Source: an uncultured Flavobacteriaceae bacterium (GTDB lineage: Bacteria > Bacteroidota > Bacteroidia > Flavobacteriales > Flavobacteriaceae). From it: 64,000 nt of DNA. This document shows, one piece after another, positions 28,701 to 36,585 of the stretch (position 1 is the first letter of the stretch; each line of letters opens with the position of its first letter). The notes beneath the pieces are model-generated. The model made no database searches. It was not told the origin of the DNA and saw only the letters and a program-made list of their open reading frames with translations. The translations under genes were made by a program, and so were the position numbers. Location of the stretch: the NCBI GenBank assembly GCA_947500435.1, contig CANMRV010000001.1, positions 1 to 64,000 of the forward strand, given 5' to 3'.

Positions 28701-30569
28701 ATGTTTGAAAAGGAATATGATGTAATTGTTGTTGGTGGAGGTCACGCCGGAGCGGAAGCTGCAGCCGGTGCCGCAAACATGGGTTCGAAAACTTTGCTGG
28801 TAACGATGAACTTGCAAACTATAGGGCAGATGTCATGCAACCCTGCTATGGGCGGAATTGCAAAAGGACAGATTGTTCGTGAGATTGATGCGCTTGGAGG
28901 CTATAGTGGAATCGTTACGGATAAGTCCGCGATTCAATTCAAGATGTTGAACAAATCTAAGGGTCCTGCGATGTGGAGTCCGCGAGCACAAAACGATAGA
29001 ATGCGCTTTGCAGAGGAGTGGCGATTGATGTTGGAGAACACTCCGAATTGTGATTTCTATCAAGAAATGGTCAACGGACTTCTGGTTGAAAACGGCAAAG
29101 TTTGCGGAGTAAAAACATCATTGGGAATTGAAGTGAGAGGCAAGGCTGTGGTTCTAACAAATGGGACTTTTCTAAATGGCTTAATCCATATTGGAGAGAA
29201 GCAATTTGGTGGAGGTAGAGCAGGAGAAAAGGCAGCTACGGGAATAACAGAACAACTACTAGATTTTGGTTTCGAAAGTGGTCGAATGAAAACAGGAACG
29301 CCACCAAGAGTTGATGGTCGTTCCTTGGATTATTCTAAAATGATTCTTCAACCAGGAGATGCTATTCCTGAGAAATTTTCATATACAAAAACGAAAACTT
29401 TAAAGACACAGCGCGATTGTCATATGACGCATACGAGTGCCCTTGTTCATGATTTATTGAAGGAAGGGTTTGACCGTTCTCCGATGTTCAATGGAAGAAT
29501 AAAAAGTATCGGGCCAAGATATTGTCCTTCAATAGAGGATAAGATTAATCGCTTCGCGGATAAGGATAGCCACCAGTTGTTTGTAGAACCTGAAGGATGG
29601 AATACGGTTGAGGTTTATGTAAATGGATTTTCAACTTCGCTTCCGGAAGATGTTCAATTCAAGGCATTGCGCTCGGTTGTTGGGTTTGAAAATGTGAAGT
29701 TTTTTAGACCTGGTTACGCGATAGAATACGACTATTTTCCACCGACACAATTGAAGCATACCTTAGAAACTAAGCTGGTTGAAAATCTATATTTCGCCGG
29801 ACAGATTAATGGAACTACAGGTTACGAAGAAGCTGCCTCCCAAGGTTTGATGGCAGGAATAAATGCCCATCTAAAACTCAATGAAAAAGAAGAATTTGTC
29901 CTAAAAAGAGATGAAGCTTACATAGGAGTTTTGATTGATGATTTGATTACAAAGGGTACGGAAGAGCCTTATCGAATGTTTACTTCTAGAGCAGAATATC
30001 GAACTTTATTGCGTCAAGATAATGCCGATTTAAGATTAACTCCTAAAGGCTATGAAATCGGTTTGGCTGGAAAAGAACGCTTAAAACGAATGGAAGAAAA
30101 GCAGGAAAAATCAAATGCTTTTATCAAGTTTTTTGAAAAAACAAGCGTCCTTCCTGAGGATATAAATCCGATTTTGGAGAGTGTTGATTCTGCTTTAGTG
30201 AAGCAATCTGATAAGATGGTTAAAGCATTTTCAAGACCAAAAGTAACCATGAATCACATGCTGCAATTGGAGTCCGTTTCAGCTTTTGTGGAAGAAAACC
30301 AACTGGATAGGGAAGTGCTAGAACAGACAGAAGTTCAGGTAAAATATTCGGGTTATATCGCAAAGGAAAAGAACAATGCTGATAAGCTACACCGTTTAGA
30401 AGACGTGAAAATTCCTGAGAGCTTTGACTATTCAAAGCTGAAGTCTTTGTCCTATGAAGCAAGGGAAAAACTTGAAGCTATTCGTCCAGTCACCATTGCT
30501 CAGGCTTCTAGAATTAGCGGTGTTTCTCCATCTGATATTAGTGTTCTTTTGGTTTTTATGGGAAGATGA
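28701..30569 (+). CDS. mnmG: tRNA uridine-5-carboxymethylaminomethyl(34) synthesis enzyme MnmG
   Basis: 622 residues, normal for MnmG (GidA). With MnmE it installs the cmnm5 group on wobble uridine 34 of several tRNAs, using FAD, NADH and methylene-THF. The FAD-binding GGGHAG loop is at residues 12-17, the family signature GPRYCPSIEDK lies mid-protein, and the C-terminal helical domain (KYSGYIAKE) is complete. It starts 11 bases after ybeY and overlaps the next gene by ATGA. mnmG is often close to oriC, which agrees with the two flanking parS-like sites. No mnmE is in the window. Confidence 0.98.
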   Translation: MFEKEYDVIVVGGGHAGAEAAAGAANMGSKTLLVTMNLQTIGQMSCNPAMGGIAKGQIVREIDALGGYSGIVTDKSAIQFKMLNKSKGPAMWSPRAQNDRMRFAEEWRLMLENTPNCDFYQEMVNGLLVENGKVCGVKTSLGIEVRGKAVVLTNGTFLNGLIHIGEKQFGGGRAGEKAATGITEQLLDFGFESGRMKTGTPPRVDGRSLDYSKMILQPGDAIPEKFSYTKTKTLKTQRDCHMTHTSALVHDLLKEGFDRSPMFNGRIKSIGPRYCPSIEDKINRFADKDSHQLFVEPEGWNTVEVYVNGFSTSLPEDVQFKALRSVVGFENVKFFRPGYAIEYDYFPPTQLKHTLETKLVENLYFAGQINGTTGYEEAASQGLMAGINAHLKLNEKEEFVLKRDEAYIGVLIDDLITKGTEEPYRMFTSRAEYRTLLRQDNADLRLTPKGYEIGLAGKERLKRMEEKQEKSNAFIKFFEKTSVLPEDINPILESVDSALVKQSDKMVKAFSRPKVTMNHMLQLESVSAFVEENQLDREVLEQTEVQVKYSGYIAKEKNNADKLHRLEDVKIPESFDYSKLKSLSYEAREKLEAIRPVTIAQASRISGVSPSDISVLLVFMGR

Positions 30570-31042
30570 AAAAATCGATTTTTTTAAAGCAATCAAAACC
30601 ACTTATTGCAACTATTTTAGGGACTTTTATTCTGTTGTTGATGTTTTTTTTGCTTTACAAAGAAGCTGCGGGATTGAGTCAACTCATCACTATGTCTTGT
30701 ATGGGCTTACTTCTTTTAGGGTATTCGTTTTCTTTTGAAATTAGCAATACTCTAAATCACAAACGGCATTTTAAGTTGTTTGGAATAACAGTTTTCAAAC
30801 AAAGATTGGAATGTATTTCCCCTGATTACATATCTGTGTTTTCTGCAGTATTCAAAAAGGATTCTGAATGGGGTCCGGTTGCAGCAATGGGAAATCAAAC
30901 CAGGGAGGGCAATTATGTCGTCCGATTTTTTAAGGGAAACGCACATTTTACGGTTTGGAGAGTTGATTCATTGGACGTTGCCAAAGCCAAAGCAATTGAG
31001 TTAGGTGAACTTTTAAACGTTGAAGTAAAGTATAAAAAGTAG
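30566..31042 (+). CDS. Uncharacterised small membrane protein
   Basis: 158 residues; I do not recognise a named family. Two hydrophobic segments (LIATILGTFILLLMFFLLY and LITMSCMGLLLLGYSFSF) lie in residues 13-60, followed by a soluble part of about 100 residues with GPVAAMGNQTREGNYVVRFF. The start overlaps the mnmG stop (ATGA), so it is translationally coupled to mnmG. A parS-like palindrome begins 2 bases after its stop. Likely an inner-membrane protein; function unknown. Confidence 0.7.
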   Translation: MKKSIFLKQSKPLIATILGTFILLLMFFLLYKEAAGLSQLITMSCMGLLLLGYSFSFEISNTLNHKRHFKLFGITVFKQRLECISPDYISVFSAVFKKDSEWGPVAAMGNQTREGNYVVRFFKGNAHFTVWRVDSLDVAKAKAIELGELLNVEVKYKK

Positions 31043-31044
31043 CG

Positions 31045-31062
31045 ATGTTCCACGTGGAACAT
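31045..31062. promoter_or_regulatory. parS-like ParB-binding site 2
   Basis: Perfect 18-bp palindrome with the same 16-base core as site 1 (TGTTCCACGTGGAACA, 31046-31061), here in the 96-base gap between two genes, so not explained by coding constraint. Confidence 0.88.
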
Positions 31063-31138
31063 TTTACAATTCTTCCTTATAAAAACACCTTTGGTTCAAT
31101 TCTTGATGCTGTTTAAAACAACATTTAGTCCAACCAAA

Positions 31139-31681
31139 ATGAAGCAAACACTACTCCTAGTTTTCGTTCTATTTACACTTCAATCCTGTATCCCGTTGCG
31201 CATCGCCCCAAAGATTGAAGATTATAAAATAACTAAAGGAAAGAAATTTAAACGAAGTCTGTCAAAGCGACAAATGTTCATTTTTGAAGATGCGAAAGAA
31301 GCGGAGCAATTTTACAATTTTGTAAATATCAAGTTCCAATTAGATGATACGAATGTTTATGATGATGTGCCATTCGAAATTGGAGGGCAGCAATATTTTT
31401 TTGCGTGGTATGAGATTGAAATTCCAGACAAATCAATTAATCTAATTCCTGTTTTTGTCGATTTGACTTTAGCAGTTGCTGATATGGATACTGTTTTTGA
31501 GGATTCATATGAGAACCGAAAAGGAAATTGGTATTTGGCGATAGAAGTTTATAATGATTTGGAAACAGATTGCTTGGTAGAAACTTCACTTTCAAGGGAA
31601 GCCGTTTTAAAGTATCTTCGCGCTTTGAAGAAAGAATATCTGGCCACTCATAACTACAATGAAACCGTTTTTAAAGACTAA
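31139..31681 (+). CDS. Uncharacterised lipoprotein
   Basis: 180 residues from ATG 31139 (MKQTLLLVFVLFTLQSCIPL), which gives a proper lipoprotein signal with lipobox Cys at residue 17; an upstream TTG at 31091 would spoil it. The mature part is acidic with alternating strands (FEIGGQQYFFAWYEIEIPDK). I do not recognise the family. Its end overlaps the following methyltransferase gene by 23 bases. Probably anchored in the outer membrane; function unknown. Confidence 0.75.
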   Translation: MKQTLLLVFVLFTLQSCIPLRIAPKIEDYKITKGKKFKRSLSKRQMFIFEDAKEAEQFYNFVNIKFQLDDTNVYDDVPFEIGGQQYFFAWYEIEIPDKSINLIPVFVDLTLAVADMDTVFEDSYENRKGNWYLAIEVYNDLETDCLVETSLSREAVLKYLRALKKEYLATHNYNETVFKD

Positions 31682-32486
31682 AGACTTTTCTATTTCTCAA
31701 GAAACATTTGAATTGTTTCGTGATACAGATTTAGATATGCTGGTAACCAAACCGCAACCAGAGAATCTAGATTCGTACTACGAGAGCGAAGTTTACATTT
31801 CACATACGGACTCCAATAAATCTTTCGTTGATAAATTATATCAGCGGGTTAAAAAGTATAGTCTTTCTAAGAAGCTAAATCTCATAAATACATATTCCAA
31901 GGAAAAGAAAACACTTCTAGATGTCGGTGCAGGAACAGGGGATTTTTTAAATGAAGCAAAGAGCAATGGTTGGGATATCGAAGGCGTAGAGCCAAATCAT
32001 AATGCCAGAGAAAAAGCACTTAACAAAGGCATAAGCTTGAAAGATAGAATGGAGGCTTTGGCAGGAACGAAATATGATGTCATTACCCTATGGCATGTCT
32101 TAGAACATTTGCCAGATTTAGAAAATCAAATTCTAAAATTGGTTTGGCATTTGGAAGAGGAGGGAACTTTGATTATTGCGGTCCCAAATTTTAATTCCTA
32201 TGATGCGAAACATTACAAAGAGTTTTGGGCCGCTTATGATGTGCCAAGACACCTTTGGCATTTTTCAAAAACGGCAATCGAAAAGCTTTTTGTAAAACAC
32301 GGACTAGAATTGGTTAAAGTCAAACCGATGGTATTTGATTCATTTTATGTTTCCTTGCTTTCAGAAAAATACAAAACTGGGAAGCAGAATATTTTCAAAG
32401 CTTTCGCCCTGGGCTTATGGTCCAACATATCCGCAATGAGAACAAAAGAGCACTCTTCCCATATTTATGTGCTCCAAAAGCGCTAA
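31659..32486 (+). CDS. Class I SAM-dependent methyltransferase
   Basis: 275 residues. Motif I is LLDVGAGTGDFLNEA (near 87-101), followed by the acidic EGVEPN and the WHVLEHLPDLE segment typical of UbiE/Methyltransf-11-like enzymes. The C-terminal half (PRHLWHFSKTAIEKLFVKHG) is common to methyltransferases acting on lipids or cell-envelope sugars. The start overlaps the lipoprotein gene by 23 bases. As I recall, a methyltransferase soon after mnmG and followed by an OmpH gene is a recurrent flavobacterial arrangement. Substrate unknown. Confidence 0.85.
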   Translation: MKPFLKTKDFSISQETFELFRDTDLDMLVTKPQPENLDSYYESEVYISHTDSNKSFVDKLYQRVKKYSLSKKLNLINTYSKEKKTLLDVGAGTGDFLNEAKSNGWDIEGVEPNHNAREKALNKGISLKDRMEALAGTKYDVITLWHVLEHLPDLENQILKLVWHLEEEGTLIIAVPNFNSYDAKHYKEFWAAYDVPRHLWHFSKTAIEKLFVKHGLELVKVKPMVFDSFYVSLLSEKYKTGKQNIFKAFALGLWSNISAMRTKEHSSHIYVLQKR

Positions 32487-32816
32487 TACGCATTTTAAGC
32501 CCATTTCCCGCATTTTCAGTAAATCTGGAACTTCTGTGCCGTTCGTTGAAATTTTAGCCAAAATAGCAGGGTTTTAGAGCTTCATTTTTGATAGAGACAC
32601 TCGATTTCAGTTCTATTTGACAATCAATTTTATTTATAGCTTGAATTGAATGGTTATTTTACCAAATCAAGATTTCAGTATTTTTCAAGAAAGACAGATT
32701 TTAGTATTCGGATGGATTTTTAGAAAAATTCAAAAAAGCTTTCCTATTTTTGCCCGACTTTTAAAAATAGCAAAGTGGATTTCTGTGAAGGCGGGAATGA
32801 AAATAAATAGGCAATT
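32487..32816 (+). other. 330-base intergenic region with promoter for the OmpH-like gene
   Basis: No gene seen. It contains TATTTTTG at 32745-32752, an exact TAnnTTTG -7 match 65 bases before the next ATG. A short direct repeat CGCATTTT occurs near its left end. No terminator hairpin is obvious after the methyltransferase gene. Confidence 0.5.
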
Positions 32817-33329
32817 ATGAAAAAATTAGTAGTAGTATTCACAGGATTGATTTTACTAGCTTCTTGTGAACAAGCAAAAATCGGTTATGTAGATAATGTA
32901 AAGTTGATGGATTCGTATCAAGAAAAAATTGATGTTGAAGCAAAGTACAAAACAAAGACCGATGCTTTGACAAAAAAGAGAGATAGTATTTCTCAAGCGT
33001 TCCAACTAGAGGCACAAGCTTTTCAAGCGAAGGCTCAAAAGATGAATCAAAAGAAAGCGCAAGAAGAGTACGGACTTATGCAACAAAGAGGTCAATTTAT
33101 TGGGCAGCAGTTGCAACAAGAAGAGCAAGCTTTGGTAACGGCTGGTCAAACTGAAATGGATAGTGTTGTAAGTAAAGTAAAGAAAGCTGTAAAGGCTTAC
33201 GGAAAAACAAACAAGTACACGTACATACTTGGTGGTGGTGATGGCGGAAGTGTTTTATACGGCCAAGAAGTCAATGACCTTACCGATGAGGTTGTGAAGA
33301 TTTTGAATGCAGATTACAAGAAAGAGTAG
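32817..33329 (+). CDS. OmpH/Skp-family periplasmic chaperone-like lipoprotein
   Basis: 170 residues. The lipoprotein signal MKKLVVVFTGLILLASCEQ has the lipobox Cys at 17. The mature part opens KIGYVDNVKLMDSYQEK, as in Skp/OmpH proteins, then a Gln/Lys-rich coiled coil (about 45-110) and a C-terminal strand region (YTYILGGGDGGSVLYGQEV). Skp-type trimers hold unfolded outer-membrane proteins in the periplasm; a lipidated form is typical of Bacteroidota. It has its own likely promoter and ends at a shared terminator at 33357. Confidence 0.88.
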   Translation: MKKLVVVFTGLILLASCEQAKIGYVDNVKLMDSYQEKIDVEAKYKTKTDALTKKRDSISQAFQLEAQAFQAKAQKMNQKKAQEEYGLMQQRGQFIGQQLQQEEQALVTAGQTEMDSVVSKVKKAVKAYGKTNKYTYILGGGDGGSVLYGQEVNDLTDEVVKILNADYKKE

Positions 33330-33356
33330 TCAAACAACATTCTTGAATAAAATAGT

Positions 33357-33388
33357 AAAATCCGTATCAGTTTTGATGCGGATTTTTT
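33357..33388. terminator. Bidirectional terminator between OmpH-like and DoxX genes
   Basis: Stem ATCCGTATCA/TGATGCGGAT (one G-T pair) flanked by an A-run and a T-run. It lies between convergent genes and its right edge touches the DoxX stop codon. Confidence 0.8.
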
Positions 33389-33785
33389 ATGGTTGTAATA
33401 TAAATACCAAGAATATAGCGGGAATAAAATATACCGCAATGGTCATCGCTCCGGCATAATCCTTAGCCATGCGTTGACCGAACAAAAGCATCAGTAATGC
33501 TACACAAGAAAGTATAGCTCCGTATAGGGCCATAGTACTTTCACCTGATATTCCTAATTGGTATATTCCTATTAAACAAAGGATACCGGCAACTACTTCT
33601 ACAATCAGAACTGTGCCCAACATTAAAGGAACAATTCCTTTCATAGGGGTATCTTTAAAATGCCCTTTTAACCAAGAAAGGTTTCCTTTCCAGTCGGTTA
33701 TTTTATCAATACCACTTTGTAAAAAAGTGATAACGAGAAAAATCAGGATTAAGATTTCAGCGGAATGATTCAGTATGGTATCCAT
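33387..33785 (-). CDS. DoxX-like membrane protein
   Basis: 132 residues with four predicted membrane segments, e.g. ILILIFLVITFLQSG near the start and AMTIAVYFIPAIFLVFIL at the end. The FLQSGIDKITDWKGN segment and four-helix layout fit the DoxX/DoxD-like family of small membrane proteins, whose functions are mostly unknown. It lies 17 bases after holB on the same strand and is probably co-transcribed. Assignment rests on the helix pattern and that segment. Confidence 0.75.
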   Translation of the reverse strand: MDTILNHSAEILILIFLVITFLQSGIDKITDWKGNLSWLKGHFKDTPMKGIVPLMLGTVLIVEVVAGILCLIGIYQLGISGESTMALYGAILSCVALLMLLFGQRMAKDYAGAMTIAVYFIPAIFLVFILQP

Positions 33786-33802
33786 AGTTTTGTTTTTAAA
33801 AG

Positions 33803-34954
33803 TTAGGCAGCTTTCCTATGTAATAATCGAGTCAATTTAATGGATAAATCCGTTAGAATAATTTTTGAATTTCCATTTCTTTCAATATGATACATGGCAT
33901 TTTCAAGTTCTTCTACGATACTCAAAATATTGTTTTCATGAACAAAAGGAGCGAACTTTTCTAAACTGAATCCGTCCACATGAATCTGCATGAAAGCCAA
34001 GTCTTTCACATTGAAATTGACCAACATTGCCTGACGCATAACTGCTAGGCAGTACTGCATGAACTTCTTTTGAGTCTCCCTTCCTGTTTTGGCGATTTCC
34101 TCACTCCAAAGAATTAATTCATGAATTGCCGCTTTATTTCCTTTGGCTTTAAAAGCACTGCGAACCCATTGCACGAACCACTTTTCAAAGACCAAATCTT
34201 CGGAATCTTTGTTCATCAAATCCAAAGCTTTATTGAAATTCCCATTGGCTTCGTGGGCCAAGCGAAGGGCTTCTTCACGAGCCAAACCCTTTTCTTCTAA
34301 GGCTTTTGCAATATCGTTTTCTGCCAAAGGAGGGAAATGTAGAATCTGACAGCGTGAACGTATGGTCTGAATGATTTGTTCCTCATCTTCTGTAATGAGA
34401 ATAAAAACAGTCTTCTCGGGAGGCTCTTCAATCAATTTCAACAGTTTATTGGCTGCAGGGGTGTTCAATTTTTCCGCCATCCATATCAACATCACCTTGT
34501 ATCCGCCTTCGTAAGACTTTAAAGCAAGCTTTTTGACCACATCCATGGCTTCATCCACACCGATTTGCCCTTGCTTCTTTTCAATTCCTATCAATCGGTA
34601 CCAATCGAAAAGGTTTCCGTAAGGTTGTTCTTTTAAAAATTGGCGCCACTCTTCCATGTAATGATTGCTCACCGCATGACTTTTTACCTTATCGGAATTC
34701 GACACCGGAAACGCAAAATGCATGTCAGGATGGGACAACGAATCGAACTTCAAATTGCAGCTTTCATTGCCTCCAGAATTCTCTCCATTTTGATTTCCAC
34801 AAACCACATATTGCATGTATGCTAAAGCCATCGGAAGTGTACCAGAACCTTCTGGCCCAACGAACATTTGCGCATGTGGAATTCGCCCTGCGTCCGCACT
34901 TGAAGCCAAATGATTTTTGATGTGTGACAGCCCTAAAATGTCTTTAAACAGCAT
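33803..34954 (-). CDS. holB: DNA polymerase III delta' subunit (clamp-loader)
   Basis: 383 residues. Opens MLFKDILGLSHIKNHLASSA, the delta'/HolB N-terminus of the AAA+ clamp-loader family. The nucleotide loop is GPEGSGTLPMA, lacking the GKT of an active Walker A, as expected for the non-catalytic delta' subunit. The sensor/SRC segment TIRSRCQILHFPPL and KLLKLIEEPPEKTVFIL are clear. It loads the beta clamp together with DnaX and HolA. A TATATTTG element ends 4 bases before the ATG, so the mRNA may be nearly leaderless. Confidence 0.93.
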   Translation of the reverse strand: MLFKDILGLSHIKNHLASSADAGRIPHAQMFVGPEGSGTLPMALAYMQYVVCGNQNGENSGGNESCNLKFDSLSHPDMHFAFPVSNSDKVKSHAVSNHYMEEWRQFLKEQPYGNLFDWYRLIGIEKKQGQIGVDEAMDVVKKLALKSYEGGYKVMLIWMAEKLNTPAANKLLKLIEEPPEKTVFILITEDEEQIIQTIRSRCQILHFPPLAENDIAKALEEKGLAREEALRLAHEANGNFNKALDLMNKDSEDLVFEKWFVQWVRSAFKAKGNKAAIHELILWSEEIAKTGRETQKKFMQYCLAVMRQAMLVNFNVKDLAFMQIHVDGFSLEKFAPFVHENNILSIVEELENAMYHIERNGNSKIILTDLSIKLTRLLHRKAA

Positions 34955-34958
34955 GCTC

Positions 34959-34966
34959 CAAATATA
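34959..34966 (-). promoter_or_regulatory. -7 element TATATTTG very close to the holB start
   Basis: Exact TAnnTTTG match on the minus strand, ending 4 bases before the holB ATG. If used, transcription would begin at or beside the start codon. Confidence 0.5.
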
Positions 34967-35160
34967 GTTTATTCCATTGGATTAATGATAGCAATGCATT
35001 AGGGATAAATAGGAGTTATATGGTGTTTTCAGAACAGACTCATCAGTCGGTAATTTGCTGTTTTTCTTTGGAATGGCCTATAATCATTGAGTTCGATAAA
35101 TTCCATTCATTGAAAAATCTACTCCGAATGTAACTAATGAAATTTGGAGAGAAAGGCTAG

Positions 35161-35184
35161 AACCGACCGATGCGTCGGTTTTTT
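35161..35184 (+). terminator. Orphan terminator-like hairpin upstream of pgk
   Basis: Stem AACCGAC/GTCGGTT with a 6-base loop followed by six T. It lies between divergent holB and pgk with no gene ending into it, so it terminates either an upstream small RNA or read-through. Confidence 0.65.
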
Positions 35185-35243
35185 CATAACAAAATCTAAT
35201 CAAGTTGTTTCGCCTCATTTTTCATCGAACCCACATAAAGGGT

Positions 35244-35251
35244 TACATTTG
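35244..35251 (+). promoter_or_regulatory. -7 element TACATTTG of pgk
   Basis: Exact TAnnTTTG match 24 bases before the pgk ATG at 35276. It lies downstream of the 5' end of the longer reading frame (35144), which supports the shorter start. Confidence 0.6.
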
Positions 35252-35275
35252 CATTTCTCTAAAAACCGAATGCAA

Positions 35276-36466
35276 ATGAAGACTCTAGAAGAATTTAATT
35301 TTGAAAATAAAAAGGCATTAATTCGAGTGGATTTTAATGTGCCTTTGAATGAAGATTTTAACGTCACAGATACCAACAGAATTGAAGCGGCAAAACCTTC
35401 AATTATCAAAGTTTTGGAAGACGGTGGAAGTGCAGTTTTGATGAGTCATTTGGGGAGACCAAAAGGGAAAAGAAATCCTGATTTTTCGTTAGAGCATATT
35501 TGCAAAACGGTTTCTGAAGTTATAGGTGTTCAGGTAAAATTTGTAAACGATTGTGTTGGCGAAGTTGCTGAGCAAGCTGTAGCTGATTTACAGGCTGGAG
35601 AAGTTTTGCTTTTAGAGAATTTGAGATTCCATTCGTCAGAAACTAATGGCGATGCCACTTTTGCAGAGCAACTTTCAAAATTAGGGGATATTTATATCAA
35701 TGATGCTTTTGGTACTGCCCACCGTGCTCATGCTTCCACAACAGTTGTTGCTCGCTATTTTGGAGAAAACAAATGCTTTGGGTATTTATTGGCCAAAGAG
35801 ATAGAATCTATAGAAAAAGTGATGCAAACTGGTGAAAAACCGGTTTTAGCGATTTTAGGAGGAGCTAAGGTTTCTTCCAAAATCACGATTATAGAGAATA
35901 TTCTAGATAAAGTTGACCATTTGATTATCGGAGGAGGAATGACCTATACGTTCGTAAAAGCCCAAGGCGGCAAGGTAGGAGATTCGATTTGTGAAGATGA
36001 TAAGATGCCTTTGGCCATGGAGATTTTAAAGCAAGCCAAAGAAAAGGGAGTAGAAGTTCACATTCCTGTAGATGTTTTGGCTGCGGATGATTTTAGTAAT
36101 AACGCGAACACTCAAGTTGTTGATGTAGATAAAATACCTGACGGATGGCAAGGTCTTGATGCAGGACCTAGAACCTTAGAAAACTTTAAAGAAGTCATTT
36201 TAAAAAGCAAAACTATCCTATGGAATGGTCCAGTAGGTGTTTTTGAAATGGAAAACTTTGCAAAAGGAACAATTGGCGTCGGTAACTTTATTGACGAATC
36301 AACGCAAGGGGGTGCATTTTCTTTGGTAGGTGGCGGAGACTCCGTTGCTGCTGTAAAGCAATTTGGTTTTCAAGACAAGGTAAGTTATGTATCAACAGGT
36401 GGTGGAGCAATGCTTGAAAGTTTAGAAGGAAAAACCTTGCCTGGAATCGCCGCAATAATAGACTAA
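35276..36466 (+). CDS. pgk: Phosphoglycerate kinase
   Basis: 396 residues from ATG 35276 ([20 protein letters not shown]), the usual PGK length. An ATG two codons upstream (35270) is possible; the frame open from 35144 adds a non-conserved segment before the promoter. PGK transfers phosphate from 1,3-bisphosphoglycerate to ADP in glycolysis. Signatures: [11 protein letters not shown] at the N-terminus, [27 protein letters not shown], and the nucleotide loop [12 protein letters not shown] near the C-terminus. Monocistronic. Confidence 0.97.
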   Translation: MKTLEEFNFENKKALIRVDFNVPLNEDFNVTDTNRIEAAKPSIIKVLEDGGSAVLMSHLGRPKGKRNPDFSLEHICKTVSEVIGVQVKFVNDCVGEVAEQAVADLQAGEVLLLENLRFHSSETNGDATFAEQLSKLGDIYINDAFGTAHRAHASTTVVARYFGENKCFGYLLAKEIESIEKVMQTGEKPVLAILGGAKVSSKITIIENILDKVDHLIIGGGMTYTFVKAQGGKVGDSICEDDKMPLAMEILKQAKEKGVEVHIPVDVLAADDFSNNANTQVVDVDKIPDGWQGLDAGPRTLENFKEVILKSKTILWNGPVGVFEMENFAKGTIGVGNFIDESTQGGAFSLVGGGDSVAAVKQFGFQDKVSYVSTGGGAMLESLEGKTLPGIAAIID

Positions 36467-36585
36467 TAAAGGCGTTATCGATAAACAGGCACATGCCTAT
36501 TTTAGTAGGTTTTAACGAGTTGAAATTTTATTCTTTCGGAAAAAAATCGGATTTTCGTTAGCCCGCATTAACTATAGAACTGTTT

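Noticed and set aside
35144..35275. Long N-terminal extension of pgk
   Set aside because: It spans a terminator hairpin and the -7 element; normal PGK begins at 35276.
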